Assembly (NCBI GenBank): GCA_918026815.1
Contig: CAKJVC010000021.1
Location: forward strand, 558,001-622,000
DNA length: 64,000 nt
Direction: 5' to 3'
Source: Chalara sp. BL73
Taxonomy: Eukaryota > Ascomycota > Leotiomycetes > Helotiales
The notes beneath the pieces were generated by a model. The model was not told the origin of the DNA and did no database searches. It saw only the letters and a list, made by a program, of their open reading frames with translations. This document shows positions 24,128-34,989 of the stretch, in pieces. The translations under genes and the position numbers were made by a program. Each line of letters begins with the position of its first letter. Position 1 is the stretch's first letter.

Positions 24128-25195
24128 ATGTTTTCTACCACAAGATCAGCTTTTGCGCTGGCTCTGCGAGGTACGAGCCCCTGGCTTTTGAGGCTTTTTC
24201 TGCTTGTCACTAAGCTAACCCTTCATCTCACAGTGAAGCCAGCATCGTCCCTAATACCGCACCGATCGATCGCTGCTATTTCCTCGACGTCTGCAAAGCC
24301 TGCTACGGCAATTACGCACCAAAACACCGGTGCTAGCAATGCCAATGGACTTCCACTTAGCGTTACCGGTAAGGTGAAGCGCGAAGTTGTGCTACCAAGT
24401 CAGGAAGGAAAGAAGGGCGTTATGCAATATGCTTTGTACGTTCTAACATCGGTCGTCCCGATATTCTTTCGTTTAGCAACATAAGAGGGTAATGGCAAGT
24501 GAAAGCAGAATCTAACAATCTGCAGAACAACGCTCGATCAAATCGCCAACTGGGCGCGTCAAGGCTCCCTCTGGCCCATGACCTTCGGACTCGCCTGCTG
24601 CGCTGTCGAAATGATGCATCTCTCCACACCTCGCTACGATCAAGATCGTCTCGGTATCATTTTCCGTGCTTCTCCTCGTCAATCCGATGTCATGATCGTT
24701 GCCGGCACCCTCACCAACAAGATGGCGCCTGCGCTGCGACAGGTCTACGATCAGATGCCTGAGCCCAGATGGGTTATTTCGATGGGCAGTTGCGCGAACG
24801 GAGGCGGTTACTATCATTATAGCTATAGTGTCACGAGAGGGTGCGATCGGATTGTACCGGTTGATATTTATGTGCCCGGTTGTCCACCAACAAGTGAGGC
24901 CCTAATGTATGGAATCTTCCAGGTGAGTCAGCTTCTCGAAGGAAGCTTTTTCTTTCACGAAAAGATCCACAAGCAGTCTACTTCTGATGCTACCCATATC
25001 TCAAACATTTGAGCACATAGAGCATTTAAGCGACGTCTCAGCTCTGCATCGTTATCGAGATAAGCAGGCTAACTCGTGGATTCACACTACAGCTACAAAA
25101 GAAGATGAGGCATACAAAAATGTGAGTATTGTCCATCACTTTGTAATGATTTATGGCTAATGTGTTGCAGCACACGAATGTGGTACAGAAAGTGA
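24128..25195 (+). CDS. Mitochondrial complex I PSST/NDUFS7 subunit
   Basis: Five exons, 24128-24170, 24234-24435, 24526-24922, 25093-25121 and 25171-25195, 231 residues. This subunit holds iron-sulfur cluster N2, which passes electrons to ubiquinone. Cluster ligands are visible: the adjacent pair Cys106-Cys107 in '[11 protein letters not shown]', one in 'MGSCANGG' (about residue 171) and one in '[12 protein letters not shown]' (about 201). Residues 1-70 form an Arg/Ser/Ala-rich mitochondrial presequence, split by intron 1. The last two exons are only 29 and 25 bases and restore the typical end 'MRHTKITRMWYRK'. Without splicing, the frame after 24922 reads into unrelated sequence, so short-ORF predictions give a wrong C-terminus. 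Length matches fungal orthologues. Confidence 0.95.
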
Positions 25196-28100
25196 AAAGA
25201 CTGGGATATGGGCTGGGGAGCTTTTTTACTTGTACAAAGTCTACACATAGGCGGGATGCCTCGGAGTTCATTTGTGTTAGATCTGATAAATACAGCATCT
25301 TCCAAAAGGTGCCTTTCTGCTCAAGTGCCAGTCCCGATTGTGCTTTGGAACATCTGATCTTGGGAGAACCTAGTACCTCACACTCTTACAAGCCATAGTG
25401 ACCGGGCAAGCGCGTCCAACATATCGTCCGTACATTGGGGATAGTCCTCCGTCGGGACAGAATGCAGACTACTGGCAAATACTTTGCTATAACTGGCCGG
25501 CTAGTGCTTCCTAAAACTTCCAAACAGAAATCTGCATTTTGATTGACAACTGTTTCATACTACTCACCAGCCAATCGAGCAACCCATCAAGTTCTTCTAT
25601 GTAATATAATCTCCCCTTTTGTTACTTATCGCACTATTCCACTTTAATAATTTAGTCTTCAGGCAGCGGCCAAACTCAGTTGGGTGTCTCAGGGTTGAAA
25701 TGCGATTTGAAGGGCTGGTCGTGGCTCCGGATATTTTGCGATTAATACTTTGTATATTTTGTTCCCCGAGAAGAAGCTTGCGCAAATATACAAGAGCACG
25801 ATTGAGCCGGTGGTATTTTGGTTTCAATTTTTTTTTTTTTTAAAATCTAGGCCCCGGCTCCCCCGGATTACAATGCTGCTCGTGATGGCACCGTCCCGCC
25901 TCAAGCCCTGGTATTTTCGACATCGTTGGTCTTTTGGTTTTTGGAATGCTTCGATCTCGAGTCTCACAGGTGGGAAGACCAAAGAACCTACATCTTGCTA
26001 GAGCTCAAGGTCGACAATGAGATTGGTTGCGTATATAAGCTACTTATAGACTGATCCCAGAACCAATCCAGCCTCTTTTCGTTGCCGATGTCTTCTTTTC
26101 TTGTTGCGCGCCGTACTTTTTTATTATTATTTAAGACATTTTTTTTAAACAAAAAAAAAATCAACAAGTCAAACATGATTGCTTAGTCTAAGATCAGCAA
26201 TGTCCCTAAGATTTATTTTCTTCTACTTCTTTCCTTTAAGCTTAGTGTATGATGTCCCGCGCCTTGGTTCTATTCGAGAGACTAGCGGAAGAGCAAATGT
26301 GTCGTCAAGGAGCCGTAGGTGGAGGTAATATGCATGCCTTCGCGCTTTGGATCGGGTTCCTACCTTGACAGCTGTGGCGCCATCTGCCTTCCACAACCAA
26401 ATCTCAAGCTGTTGACATCCCAGAACGGGAAGGATGTTGTGTGATCCACGATAAATGCTAAGAGGCTCTAATCGGCCTATGCAAATGATGAATGGCAAGG
26501 CGCGGATTTTGATCAGATACCTTTTGGTTGCTCCCATACTGTGCTACTTCTTTATCTGCGTGCGCGCGTGAATAGTGGAAGATGGATCTCACCGGCCGGA
26601 GACTAAAGCAATTAGCTATCAGAAGGACTCGAAGCTAATATTCGGATTGGTTGCTTACCTAGCGCTGTCTAAATACTATGCCCCATGGTGTTAATAGCCC
26701 TACCCATCGTGCGTTCCCACCAACTTTCTGTTTTTCGGTGCATGTTGTGCTTTTTGAATTAAGAGATTTTAAGGCGGTAAGTGACCGAACATGCTCTTGC
26801 AGTTTGGCGGTACATGTGTTATAAGTATGTTGTAAATTGGTTCAATTGTGTTGAGTCACTTTGTATGTAGAAGGGCTTGAACTGTTCAAACGTAGGGAAA
26901 TAATCACTTTCTACAAACCTTCTAGCTTTCTCATCGCCGTAACCCTAGTTGCCTGGCAGCGCTGGGAGGCTGATGAGCGGCTTCTCTATAAAGTTAATAT
27001 CTGCTCAGGTAATTGGCTGCCTGTTTGTTAGAGGGCTCGAGTTGTATCTCTGAGTCATGGGAAATAGCATGCATTGCAATACAACCCCTAGCTTATCAGA
27101 TTAGACAAGGAACAGAACAGCGGTTTTCAAATTACATTTTCTGCCGAGTTAAACTAGTTTGCTGTCCTTCAATATAGGCGTACGACAGGCGCCTAAGAAT
27201 TGGTTCAAACGTGAAATACAGCGCGGGAAACCACCACCGATGTGCAACGGAGCGAGCCACGGCATTTTAGGGAGATTGTTAAAGGGTTCAAAAAAGTAAA
27301 TTGTTGGCGTTCTTCTAAGTCCTCATTCATAGCATGTTACAAAAGTTTAGCTAATCTCTGTGGCGTAATATATCTTATAGGCAACGGCTTGTGACCTTCC
27401 AGGTGGGAGATGACTTGGCAAATGCTTAAGATTCCACCGATATAGTCAGCAAAACTCAAGGCTATATCAAAAAGAATCAAATACAAGCTTTTCCCGGGTT
27501 CTTGCTCTCGCCACCAAAACCGGAAGAACTGTTCTGAAATCTGCTGACGGGGCATCATTGACATATGGCAATGACTTTATCGCCCCAAATCCGCAAATAC
27601 CGGCAAATCAGATCGAATCGCTAGGGTATTTTGAATCGTGGTTGGCAAGGGCTGTCACAGACAGCATTTACTTTCGGGTACTCTCGGACAACCTCAGGTG
27701 TGACGAAAACTCGCTTAATTAAAGGGGCTGGCTATTAGGTGCGTTTTCGAGCAAACTTCCCCCAGGGTGTCTGCATGAACGGAAGTGTGCAAGTGACCAA
27801 CATATTACGAAAGGTACGGTATTGCTGTCGCGAACAGCGTTTTCATGTCTGATCCCACGAAATCCGTACTTTCTACATGTAGCTTTGTGTGACCAACTGC
27901 GAAGCATATTCGTAGCAAGCTTCACCCGGTTCCCTTGGCTCCTTAATCGCCACATGCTGGAGACATCTGTCCCATGATTATACAAGAAAGCAGGCCGGTA
28001 TGCTAGAGAACAGTGTGCGATGGTTGGTAGGCAACGGGCGAGATTTATCTATGGCTGTTCACAGTTCGCCACACTGCACAATCTCACCGGCAGTAACACC

Positions 28101-28257
28101 TCGCACTTCAGATGTTCGGTGTCTTGGAAGCCTGAGTTAATTCCAATATATATTCATATAAATATAAATGCCCTTTTCCTTTCGCCTGTAGGACGGTTCT
28201 CGAGGTGTCGAGCTTCGGCCGGTGCTTCGGTCACCCCACCGGCCTGAGGCGCGCCAG
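25196..28257. other. Gene-free stretch (about 3 kb)
   Basis: No confident gene. Contains T- and A-runs (25828-25842, 26140-26160), weak ORFs at 26223-26537 and 27337-27564 (minus), and otherwise unstructured sequence. I see no terminal repeats or transposase motifs, but a strongly decayed element cannot be excluded by eye. Confidence 0.45.
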
Positions 28258-29121
28258 ATGCCAGTGCAAGCCATCAACAAAGAATCTATATTAAACACTC
28301 ACTATCTGTTTTCCCCGGCTAAAAGCAGAACTTCAAACCCCCCCCAGGAGATACGGAGCAAAATATCGATACTCTTTCCATTTCCTTTTCATCCCATTCC
28401 ATCCCAGCATCCGATGCATTTCTTAGCAAATCTACAGCCTACACCCTCCATCCGCCCTCTTCCCATAGAACTCAGATACCTCCCACCGGAGATCCACCCC
28501 AACATCGTGACGGATCTCGACCGCGTCTCCAGCAATACCTCGCCCTCACATCGCAGTCGGCGCACCTCATCTATCCAAATCACACGGAGTATTGGAAATG
28601 TTAGGAAGGCAAAGGATGGACAGGGAAGAAGAAGAGGAAAAAAGTCACCCGACTCCACAGCTTCAGAGACAGTCAATCACCAACGCACGAACCGACACAG
28701 AAGAGCCGGGGTCCGCAGCCTAGAGAACCCGTGGATTGCCATCTTGAACGCCTCTACACCACCACCCCCCCGTCTCCAAATAAGAGCATCCGCCCACCCC
28801 CTTCCCACCTTCCAACCCCTTCACAAAATCCCCCCCGCCCAAGAAGAGCGCGAGGCCGAAGAGCGTAATCCCCATGCGCGGTATGCTCGTTGGTGCGATC
28901 AAATAAATCATCCTAGAATCGCCACCGACTATCTGGTGAGCAAGACCATCCACCCCGTCCCGGGGCGAAACCGGACCAAAAAGAAAATTTATCGGTCGGT
29001 CTCGAGAATTTGTAATCGCTTCGATGAAGCTATACGCAAAGCCCGAATCGAAGGGCGAAAATTGATTTTGAGCGAGGCAGAGGTTGCTTGGATGCGTAGG
29101 CGTAGTAAAACCTCTGGTTAG
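28258..29121 (+). CDS. Hypothetical basic protein, doubtful
   Basis: An uninterrupted frame of 288 codons from the ATG at 28258 (another in-frame ATG at 28414). I do not recognise it. Composition is rich in Pro, Arg, Ser and His in the first two thirds, with a more protein-like, basic C-terminal third ('HARYARWCDQINHPR', 'RICNRFDEAIRKARIEGRK'). No signal peptide or membrane segment. Minus-strand ORFs of 95 and 141 codons overlap it, and the region is locally C-rich, which lengthens ORFs by removing stop codons. It could be a real lineage-restricted gene or a chance ORF; expression data would settle it. Confidence 0.38.
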   Translation: MPVQAINKESILNTHYLFSPAKSRTSNPPQEIRSKISILFPFPFHPIPSQHPMHFLANLQPTPSIRPLPIELRYLPPEIHPNIVTDLDRVSSNTSPSHRSRRTSSIQITRSIGNVRKAKDGQGRRRGKKSPDSTASETVNHQRTNRHRRAGVRSLENPWIAILNASTPPPPRLQIRASAHPLPTFQPLHKIPPAQEEREAEERNPHARYARWCDQINHPRIATDYLVSKTIHPVPGRNRTKKKIYRSVSRICNRFDEAIRKARIEGRKLILSEAEVAWMRRRSKTSG

Positions 29122-29524
29122 CGGTGGTAACAGTGCTACCATCATCTGGCGTGAACCGGGCTTCGATCTGGACTAGGTACTTTGTAAAATGCAATTTATT
29201 AGGCTAATGAGCAAATCTCTCTAGGATTTATCCTCTCCTCTATTGGCATCTTTCATCTATAAATCTAATAGTGCTAAGCAGACAGGAAATGCCCCAGGAA
29301 TTGCAATGCTTCACAAGAACAAAGCCTTGTGGAATTCTGTGGCGGCGACCTCCGTGCCCATTCAAGTGGTATAATCTGTTTCGCTCTGTAACTCCGTGTC
29401 TATGCTCTGCAAATGTCTAATGCAAAATTCATGTCTGCCATGTCAAATATGGATGCCCGAAGATGCGCTAATCTACGCTTAAGCAATCTGGAATTATGTA
29501 CGTTTTCCCCTATGTATAAATTCA
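29122..29524. other. Convergent intergenic region
   Basis: About 400 bases between the doubtful ORF and the 3' end of the F-box gene; nothing recognised. Confidence 0.5.
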
Positions 29525-30797
29525 CTAAGGACTGAGTGGACTGAGTGGAGTTAATGGACTGATTGTGGTTGAAAATGATATGTCGTCCTGGTGCACAGTC
29601 GTTGTTCGGATCGGGTGCCTGCCACATCTGCGAGGCTTTGATGGCTTGCTTCGGTAGCAAGTCTCTCGAGCCTCTGGGCCTGCTTTCATGCCGAAATTTT
29701 CTTTCAACTATGGATTTTGATTAGAAGTTAGACATGAATGATAGCTAAGAATTCAGTTATCCATAAGCCATGCTATATCACCTCGGGGCCTCTATAGATT
29801 CCTCTGAAGTATATGGCAGGGCTTAGGAAACTGACCTAAGACCGTGTGCATGACACATCTTAAGCGAATCGCTTGCTTACAGTGCAGTATTCCTAAAAGA
29901 CGCGTTAGTTAAGATTGAATCGATACGACCCGGAACCTGTATAGAACACAGGGCTACAAATATGTGGATGGAAGTAATGGAAATGTATCAGCAGAATCCG
30001 GCTATAAAAATACATACTAGATAATCTGGCATCCAATCTTTGATGTGGCGCCAAAGCTGGCACCTATAGGTACCACAATGATTGCACGTATTCCGTCCAA
30101 CAATCTCCCAAGATCGTTCCACAGTTCCAGCCTGGCCAACGCGTCTAGAGTTGAGTGGCATTTTCTCAGGATGCAATGCTCTGAGGATACCATAGTGATG
30201 GGGAGATGTAAGCCCAAGACAGACCGAATCAATCTTATCGAGATATCCGAAGATCTGGAGTTGAAGCTCAGTAGGTAAGCCTTCCAGTGATGCTGACTTT
30301 TGCTGGTCTGGCAGTGCATCGACCCGCTCCAGCACTTCCCCTGTGACTTCGGTCGTCCATTCTTCTTGCTCACGATCCTCATCACTACTGCTGGTAGAGG
30401 CCTCGTTTTCACTAATGGGAGTCGCGAGGCCACCATTGAAATTGGCCCTATCTCCTTGTTGGGTAGAAAGTTCTTCTCTAGCTGCAGTAACAACCCAAGT
30501 AATACTACTCTTCCGTCTTGCCGGCTCGGATACAACTGCTGCTGGAGACGAGCCTTTCTGGGCTAAGAAATGAGATTGGTTTGCTTTAGCACGTGCTTCT
30601 CGAGCTTCTCTAGCTACCGCGATAGCATTTAATGTATCTCTATATCTCTTTGGGTCCTTGGATCTTCGCGCCTGGTTGAGTTGTTCCTTCTCGAGCTTGC
30701 GTACGTTTTCTTCCGACAAGACAAACTCGCGCATGTCTTCAGAAGAATTGAATCGGCTGCTATCTTGTCTTGGGAATGGAGTCCTGAGCGCGTTCAT
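29525..30797 (-). CDS. F-box protein with cysteine-rich C-terminus
   Basis: Three exons on the minus strand: 30797-30018, a 12-base micro-exon 29892-29881, and 29707-29525, giving 324 residues. A helical, Arg/Ala/Glu-rich N-terminal segment (about residues 25-75) is followed by a Ser/Glu-rich linker and a compact F-box at about residues 171-205 ('LEGLPTELQLQIFGYLD', then 'VCLGLTS'). The C-terminal part has repeated cysteines and histidines: 'NTCNHCGTYRCQLW', then 'EYCT' from the micro-exon, then 'CYRSKPSKPRRCGRH'. F-box proteins bring substrates to SCF ubiquitin ligases through Skp1; the Cys-rich tail may bind zinc. I remember fungal F-box relatives with the order WMP..EYC..FG..CGRH, which supports the micro-exon. 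The substrate is unknown. Confidence 0.83.
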
Positions 30798-32092
30798 TTT
30801 GATTCCTTTGGTGAATGTTCCGCGATGTTGGTTCTTTTCAAAGGACTTTGTTATTGAAAAGCCTTAGGTGGAAGAGGCTGAGTAGCTGTAGCCAAAAAGT
30901 TGGGGGCGAATGGTGCCCTAGTGAATATCTCTTGGTTGAGTTCACGATTCACCGCCTGAAGGTAGTGGATCTTGATGTGAATCGAGAGGCTGCTTCTGAA
31001 ACGTGAGAAGTGTCTTCCCAGATATTTTTTGGTTACGCGCGTGGATGTTGGCGATAGGATGTGTAAGTGTAGTTGTTGGTTATCCAAGTCAGGATATATC
31101 AAGAGGTGGAATGATCAATGGGGATGGGATGTGATGGAATGACGATGACGATGGATTTGGTCCTCTGATCGTTGTGGGAATGACTGAGCTTGGAGAGTGG
31201 AGAATTGTATGTGTGGACCAGTGTCAATGTTCGCATAAGATTTGCTGGCGTCTCTTGTTTCCTCAGCGGAAAGTGGATCGATCGTGAGTTGTGACTTGCC
31301 TTTACTAGACAACAGCACTGACAGTGGCGGCTTTTTAGTGGTGACCCGAGGTTACCCGCGAGGCAAGAGGAAAATGAAAGTACAGCCCCCGATCTAAGTA
31401 AACCCTTTTACCAAGGTTTGAAAGTGAATATTTATGCTGATCATATTTTGCCACGTTTAAAAAAAAAAAAAAGCCAAAAAAAAGGCCTTGACTCAAGCAA
31501 CAGAGAGAAGTGTATATATTTTAAGGTCCCCGGAATAAAATCTGTCCCATCATTTTTGGTCAGGACGGAGAAAGTACCGATGTACCGTCAACTAACCCCT
31601 GAGCGGTTAAGAGAAACAAAAGGGGGGTGACAGGGTATTTGGCGAGTAATGAGCCGATTCCGGACCAAGCCTGATCACGTTCACACCGCTTGGGGAGAAC
31701 ATGCTTCTTTCTGACTCCAGCTGGACAGTACGAGATTGTATTGTACTGTCCTCTAAATTTGTATACGCATTAAATTGTCAAGCCAGAAAAGCCACCATGT
31801 CGAAATTCTCCTGTCCATATTCAAACCAAAAGAAGATCAGAGCCCAAACACCGCTAACAAAAGAAGAAAAACTTCGACACCTGAAATCGAATACAAGCCA
31901 CAATTTACTTTACCCGCAAAAGTCTCCCATGGTAGTTTGCGCAACTCATCCATTGGTTGCCAGGCTGTGTAAATTGCCATCAATTATGCCCACCTGACTG
32001 ATTGTGAGGAGAGACCCATGATCTTGCAAACCCGGACGACAGCTCCGCGATGCGATGCTGGCCCCTTCATAATACTGAGCTTCCTCGGCTCC
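30798..32092. other. Gene-free stretch, upstream of the F-box gene
   Basis: About 1.3 kb, containing A-rich runs near 31460-31485. ORFs at 31115-31318, 31418-31630 and 31701-31997 show no family resemblance. Confidence 0.5.
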
Positions 32093-32761
32093 TCATAACG
32101 AGACCCAAATCACCATGATCACCACGTCCAACCCCTTATTGTCTCCTCCCTCGTACTTGAAACTCCACATCCCATCAGTCTTTTCGTTCCAGTACGCTCC
32201 CGTTGCGCTATGCATTCCTCTCCGGCCGACATGAGGCTTTCCATCCGTGCTCTTTGCTTCTGTCTTCACATCGCTCGTTGAGATCTTCGCATCATCATCT
32301 TCTTTCTTGCTGGGGAGGGGCTCGCTTTTTGCCTTGGTGAGAGCAGAGGTCGGGACTAGATGTTGGATGATGGTGCTGTTGACTGCATATTTGAACGACG
32401 GGCTCCCGCCAGCTGGAGATGATTCGGAGATGAGTGCTTTCAGAATAGAGTTCTAGAAGCCGGAGATTTGTTAGTCAACGTACAATGGCTGGAGTAGGGT
32501 GGGTGCGGACAATGATAGTAGTATTCCACTGCTCGGTTTTGGAGTGCTCGTAGAATTCTGTGCTGCCTAATGCGCTTTGGCAGGCCTAACAATTTGTTTA
32601 GTGATTGCTCTGGTAGTGACATGCATGCGCTGAGCTCACATCGGTGGCAATTTGTCTGAGTCTTGTGTACGAAATAGGCTGTTTGCAACATTAGTTTGTG
32701 TTGTACTTCGTGCTTAGCAAGGATAAAGGGGCAGTACTGGTGTGGCAGATGAGGAAGCCAT
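32093..32761 (-). CDS. Dynein light chain, Tctex-1 family
   Basis: Four exons on the minus strand, 32761-32738, 32678-32640, 32585-32511 and 32452-32093, give 165 residues in frame. The chain starts MASSSATPPISYTRLRQIA and has the Tctex-1 helix pattern 'ACQSALG' and 'KTEQWNTTIINSILKALI', then strands 'SFKYAVNSTII', 'GMHSATGAYWNEKTDGMW' and the end 'VVIMVIWVSL'. Tctex-1 dimers bind the dynein intermediate chain and link cargo to the motor. The usual protein is about 113 residues; here a charged, Lys/Ser/Asp-rich segment of some 40 residues (about 75-117) is inserted between the first and second strands. Intron 3 has a poor donor (GTCCGC), but the frame and family motif across the junction support it. 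No single long ORF exists, so automated calling could miss the gene. Confidence 0.86.
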
Positions 32762-33181
32762 AATTGATGAGTCACAGTAAGCGGGTGGTTGCAGAATCTC
32801 GACCCCAAGTGATCAGTCAACAAATCTAGTCTTCAAGTGGTGTTTATGATCGAAATCATCACCACAGCATGCATGGGTTAACGATGCCAAACCTGGGGAA
32901 GTATCTAACCATTTATGGATTAGTATTCGGCTAAAAGTTATTACCTTCCGAGCTGCTACCGGGGCACGTTTTGGCGCAACGTCATGTGATTGGCCAATGA
33001 CTCTTTCAAAGGTATGGGCAGGAAGTGGAGCTTGAAGCAGCTCGACATCGTCAAAACTCTCACGATAGCTTAATTTTTCTGATTCACTTGGCTATCACAG
33101 AGCAATTGAGCCTCAGTAAAGGTGTATCACTTCCCAGGCAATCAGATCCGCAGTTCCGGTCCATCTCGGTTCATATTTAAG
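32762..33181. promoter_or_regulatory. Shared upstream region of the Tctex-1 and VTC1 genes
   Basis: 420 bases between two divergent starts, so it must hold both promoters. It includes a CCAAT-type box in reverse (ATTGG near 32991) and AT-rich patches; no other motif is firm. Confidence 0.45.
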
Positions 33182-33711
33182 ATGTCTTCCCAACCCCTTC
33201 TTCAAACAGCTCCAGGTATGACTAGACTTTTGTATATATTCTCAGCTACGCTAGCTCTACGAGCTTTGGATTCTTACTATTCGGTCCATAACATGCAAAT
33301 TATACTAATACACTTATAGGAAAGCGCATCGCTCTTCCCACGCGCGTCGAGCCCAAAGTATTCTTTGCCAATGAGCGCACCTTCCTCTCCTGGCTCAACT
33401 TCACTGTTATCCTCGGTGCCCTTGCGGTCGGCATGCTGAACTTTGGGGACCGTCCCGCGTTCATCTCTGCATTCCTTTTCACTATCGTCAGCATGGCTAC
33501 CATGCTATACGCCCTCTTCACCTACCATTGGCGTGCAAAATCAATACGATTGAGGGGCCAAGCTGGCTTTGATGACAAGTTTGGGCCGACATTTCTGGCG
33601 ATTATTTTGATGATTGCGGTGGTGGTAAATTTCGTGCTGAGGATCACGTATCAGAGCCAGGAGAAGGGACATAAACATGGGGGACGATCATTAGAGGTCT
33701 TTGGAGCTTAA
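33182..33711 (+). CDS. VTC1: Vacuolar transporter chaperone subunit Vtc1
   Basis: Two exons, 33182-33215 and 33320-33711, 141 residues; the intron begins GTATGA. Vtc1 is the small membrane subunit of the VTC polyphosphate polymerase in the vacuole and endomembranes. The VTC/DUF202 signature is clear: '[20 protein letters not shown]', 'GMLNFGD', '[14 protein letters not shown]' with the conserved arginines, and '[20 protein letters not shown]'. Three membrane segments are visible (about residues 40-58, 66-86 and 112-130). The N-terminus [20 protein letters not shown] matches fungal orthologues once the intron is removed. The C-terminus is slightly longer than in yeast (129 residues), ending in a His/Gly-rich tail. 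Confidence 0.95.
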
Positions 33712-34203
33712 GGCATATGTTGCGGTTGGCAGAGGGAGATGTATGGAGGAGGCAGAGGAAATTTGTATATTTGGCAGGTTGTGCATAGGGAATGGATCTG
33801 GGGTTTAGAAACAGCGGGGAGGCGTTCTGGTCAAATATCAGTGACAAAATGCGGGGACATGTGACGACCAGTATACATGTAATAGTGCACGAATTAGAAA
33901 AAAATTGTTGTCTGTTTGATGATTTGAGCAACCTATAATTAAGATATGTAGAGCTGGCAACTAACTGTTCGTTGTCTTGAGGCTATACAGAGCCTGTGTA
34001 GCTTCTTACTCTGTTTGTCAATGTTTGGTGCCGTCACATATTCTGATAATGGCGCTTAGGCTGTCTTAGCCTTGGCTTTTCTTACCTGGACGAGGTAGTT
34101 TTGTCTTTTTTACTCATGACCGAAGAGCAGTGTGCCTAAAATTGATTACTGAGATCTGAGGCCAATGCCCACATCAAAGATTCCGCTTTAGACCCGGCTG
34201 CTT
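33712..34203. other. Convergent intergenic region
   Basis: 3' flanks of VTC1 and the Alba-like gene; AT-rich, nothing recognised. Confidence 0.5.
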
Positions 34204-34959
34204 TCACTTCGGGGCTTCTAAAGCATTCGTTTGTTCCCTATAAGCTACATTAGCCAACTTTTCCACAACCTCCCTAAAGTAAACTAGAACTGACCCAAAC
34301 TTCCTCCTCAAACGCTCGATCCTCACCCTCGAGAGATAAATACTCATGATGGGAACGCCCCTAACCTTTGGCTTTCCCTCGATAGACCTCTCAAAAGGCG
34401 TCTTCATAACCTCAAATGGCTCTTCCTCTTCCTCTTCCTCTTCTCCACTTCCCTCCTCACTGCCCTTCTTTTCTCCACTCCCCCCTACTTTCTCCTTTTC
34501 AGGAGCCTTCCGTTCAAGCACTGACTCCACCTTATTATACTGAAACCACTTCCCGCCGTCCTTAGCTATCTCCCTTTTCGCTATCTCGACTATTGTGATC
34601 ATTTTCGCAGCGACTTTGGCTTTGGCGTTGAGATGGATGATGCGAGGTGGAGTGGAGGGATAGGAGGCGAGGAATGAGATAGCACGGGTTGTTTTTTGTT
34701 GGATGTGTGAGGATGAGATAATGTTCATGCTTGTTACGTCGTAGCCTTCCAAAAATTTGCTCGTGGTGCTTGACGATTCTGGTGCCGTTGGCAAAGGAGA
34801 GTCTGCAGGCTTTGAAGGATCTGGAGATATAATTTGGGCATCTTCTTGCTCTAGAGGAGGACTTGTGTTTGATGATGGCTTTGCTTTCTTCGTAGATCTG
34901 GCATGGGAAGAGGTGCCTTCGTGGTGTCTCTTCTTCGAGGATTTCTTAGGACCTGCCAT
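34204..34959 (-). CDS. Alba-like DNA/RNA-binding protein
   Basis: A single exon of 251 residues from the ATG at 34959 (MAGPKKSSKKR), whose context ACACAATGGCA is better than that of the in-frame ATG at 34989. A Lys/Ser/Pro-rich tail precedes an Alba core at about residues 70-145: 'YDVTSMNIISSSHIQQKTT', 'RIIHLNAKAKVAAKMITIVEI', 'KFGSVLVYF' nearer the end. An acidic Glu run (about nine residues) and a basic stretch sit in the middle of the fold, between helix 2 and the last strands. Alba folds occur in the Rpp20/Rpp25 (Pop6/Pop7) subunits of RNase P and MRP and in general RNA-binding proteins; fungal proteins of this length are usually annotated only as Alba-like. No introns. Confidence 0.8.
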   Translation of the reverse strand: MAGPKKSSKKRHHEGTSSHARSTKKAKPSSNTSPPLEQEDAQIISPDPSKPADSPLPTAPESSSTTSKFLEGYDVTSMNIISSSHIQQKTTRAISFLASYPSTPPRIIHLNAKAKVAAKMITIVEIAKREIAKDGGKWFQYNKVESVLERKAPEKEKVGGSGEKKGSEEGSGEEEEEEEEPFEVMKTPFERSIEGKPKVRGVPIMSIYLSRVRIERLRRKFGSVLVYFREVVEKLANVAYREQTNALEAPK

Positions 34960-34989
34960 TGTGTTGATATATTCTTTGGTATATCCCAT

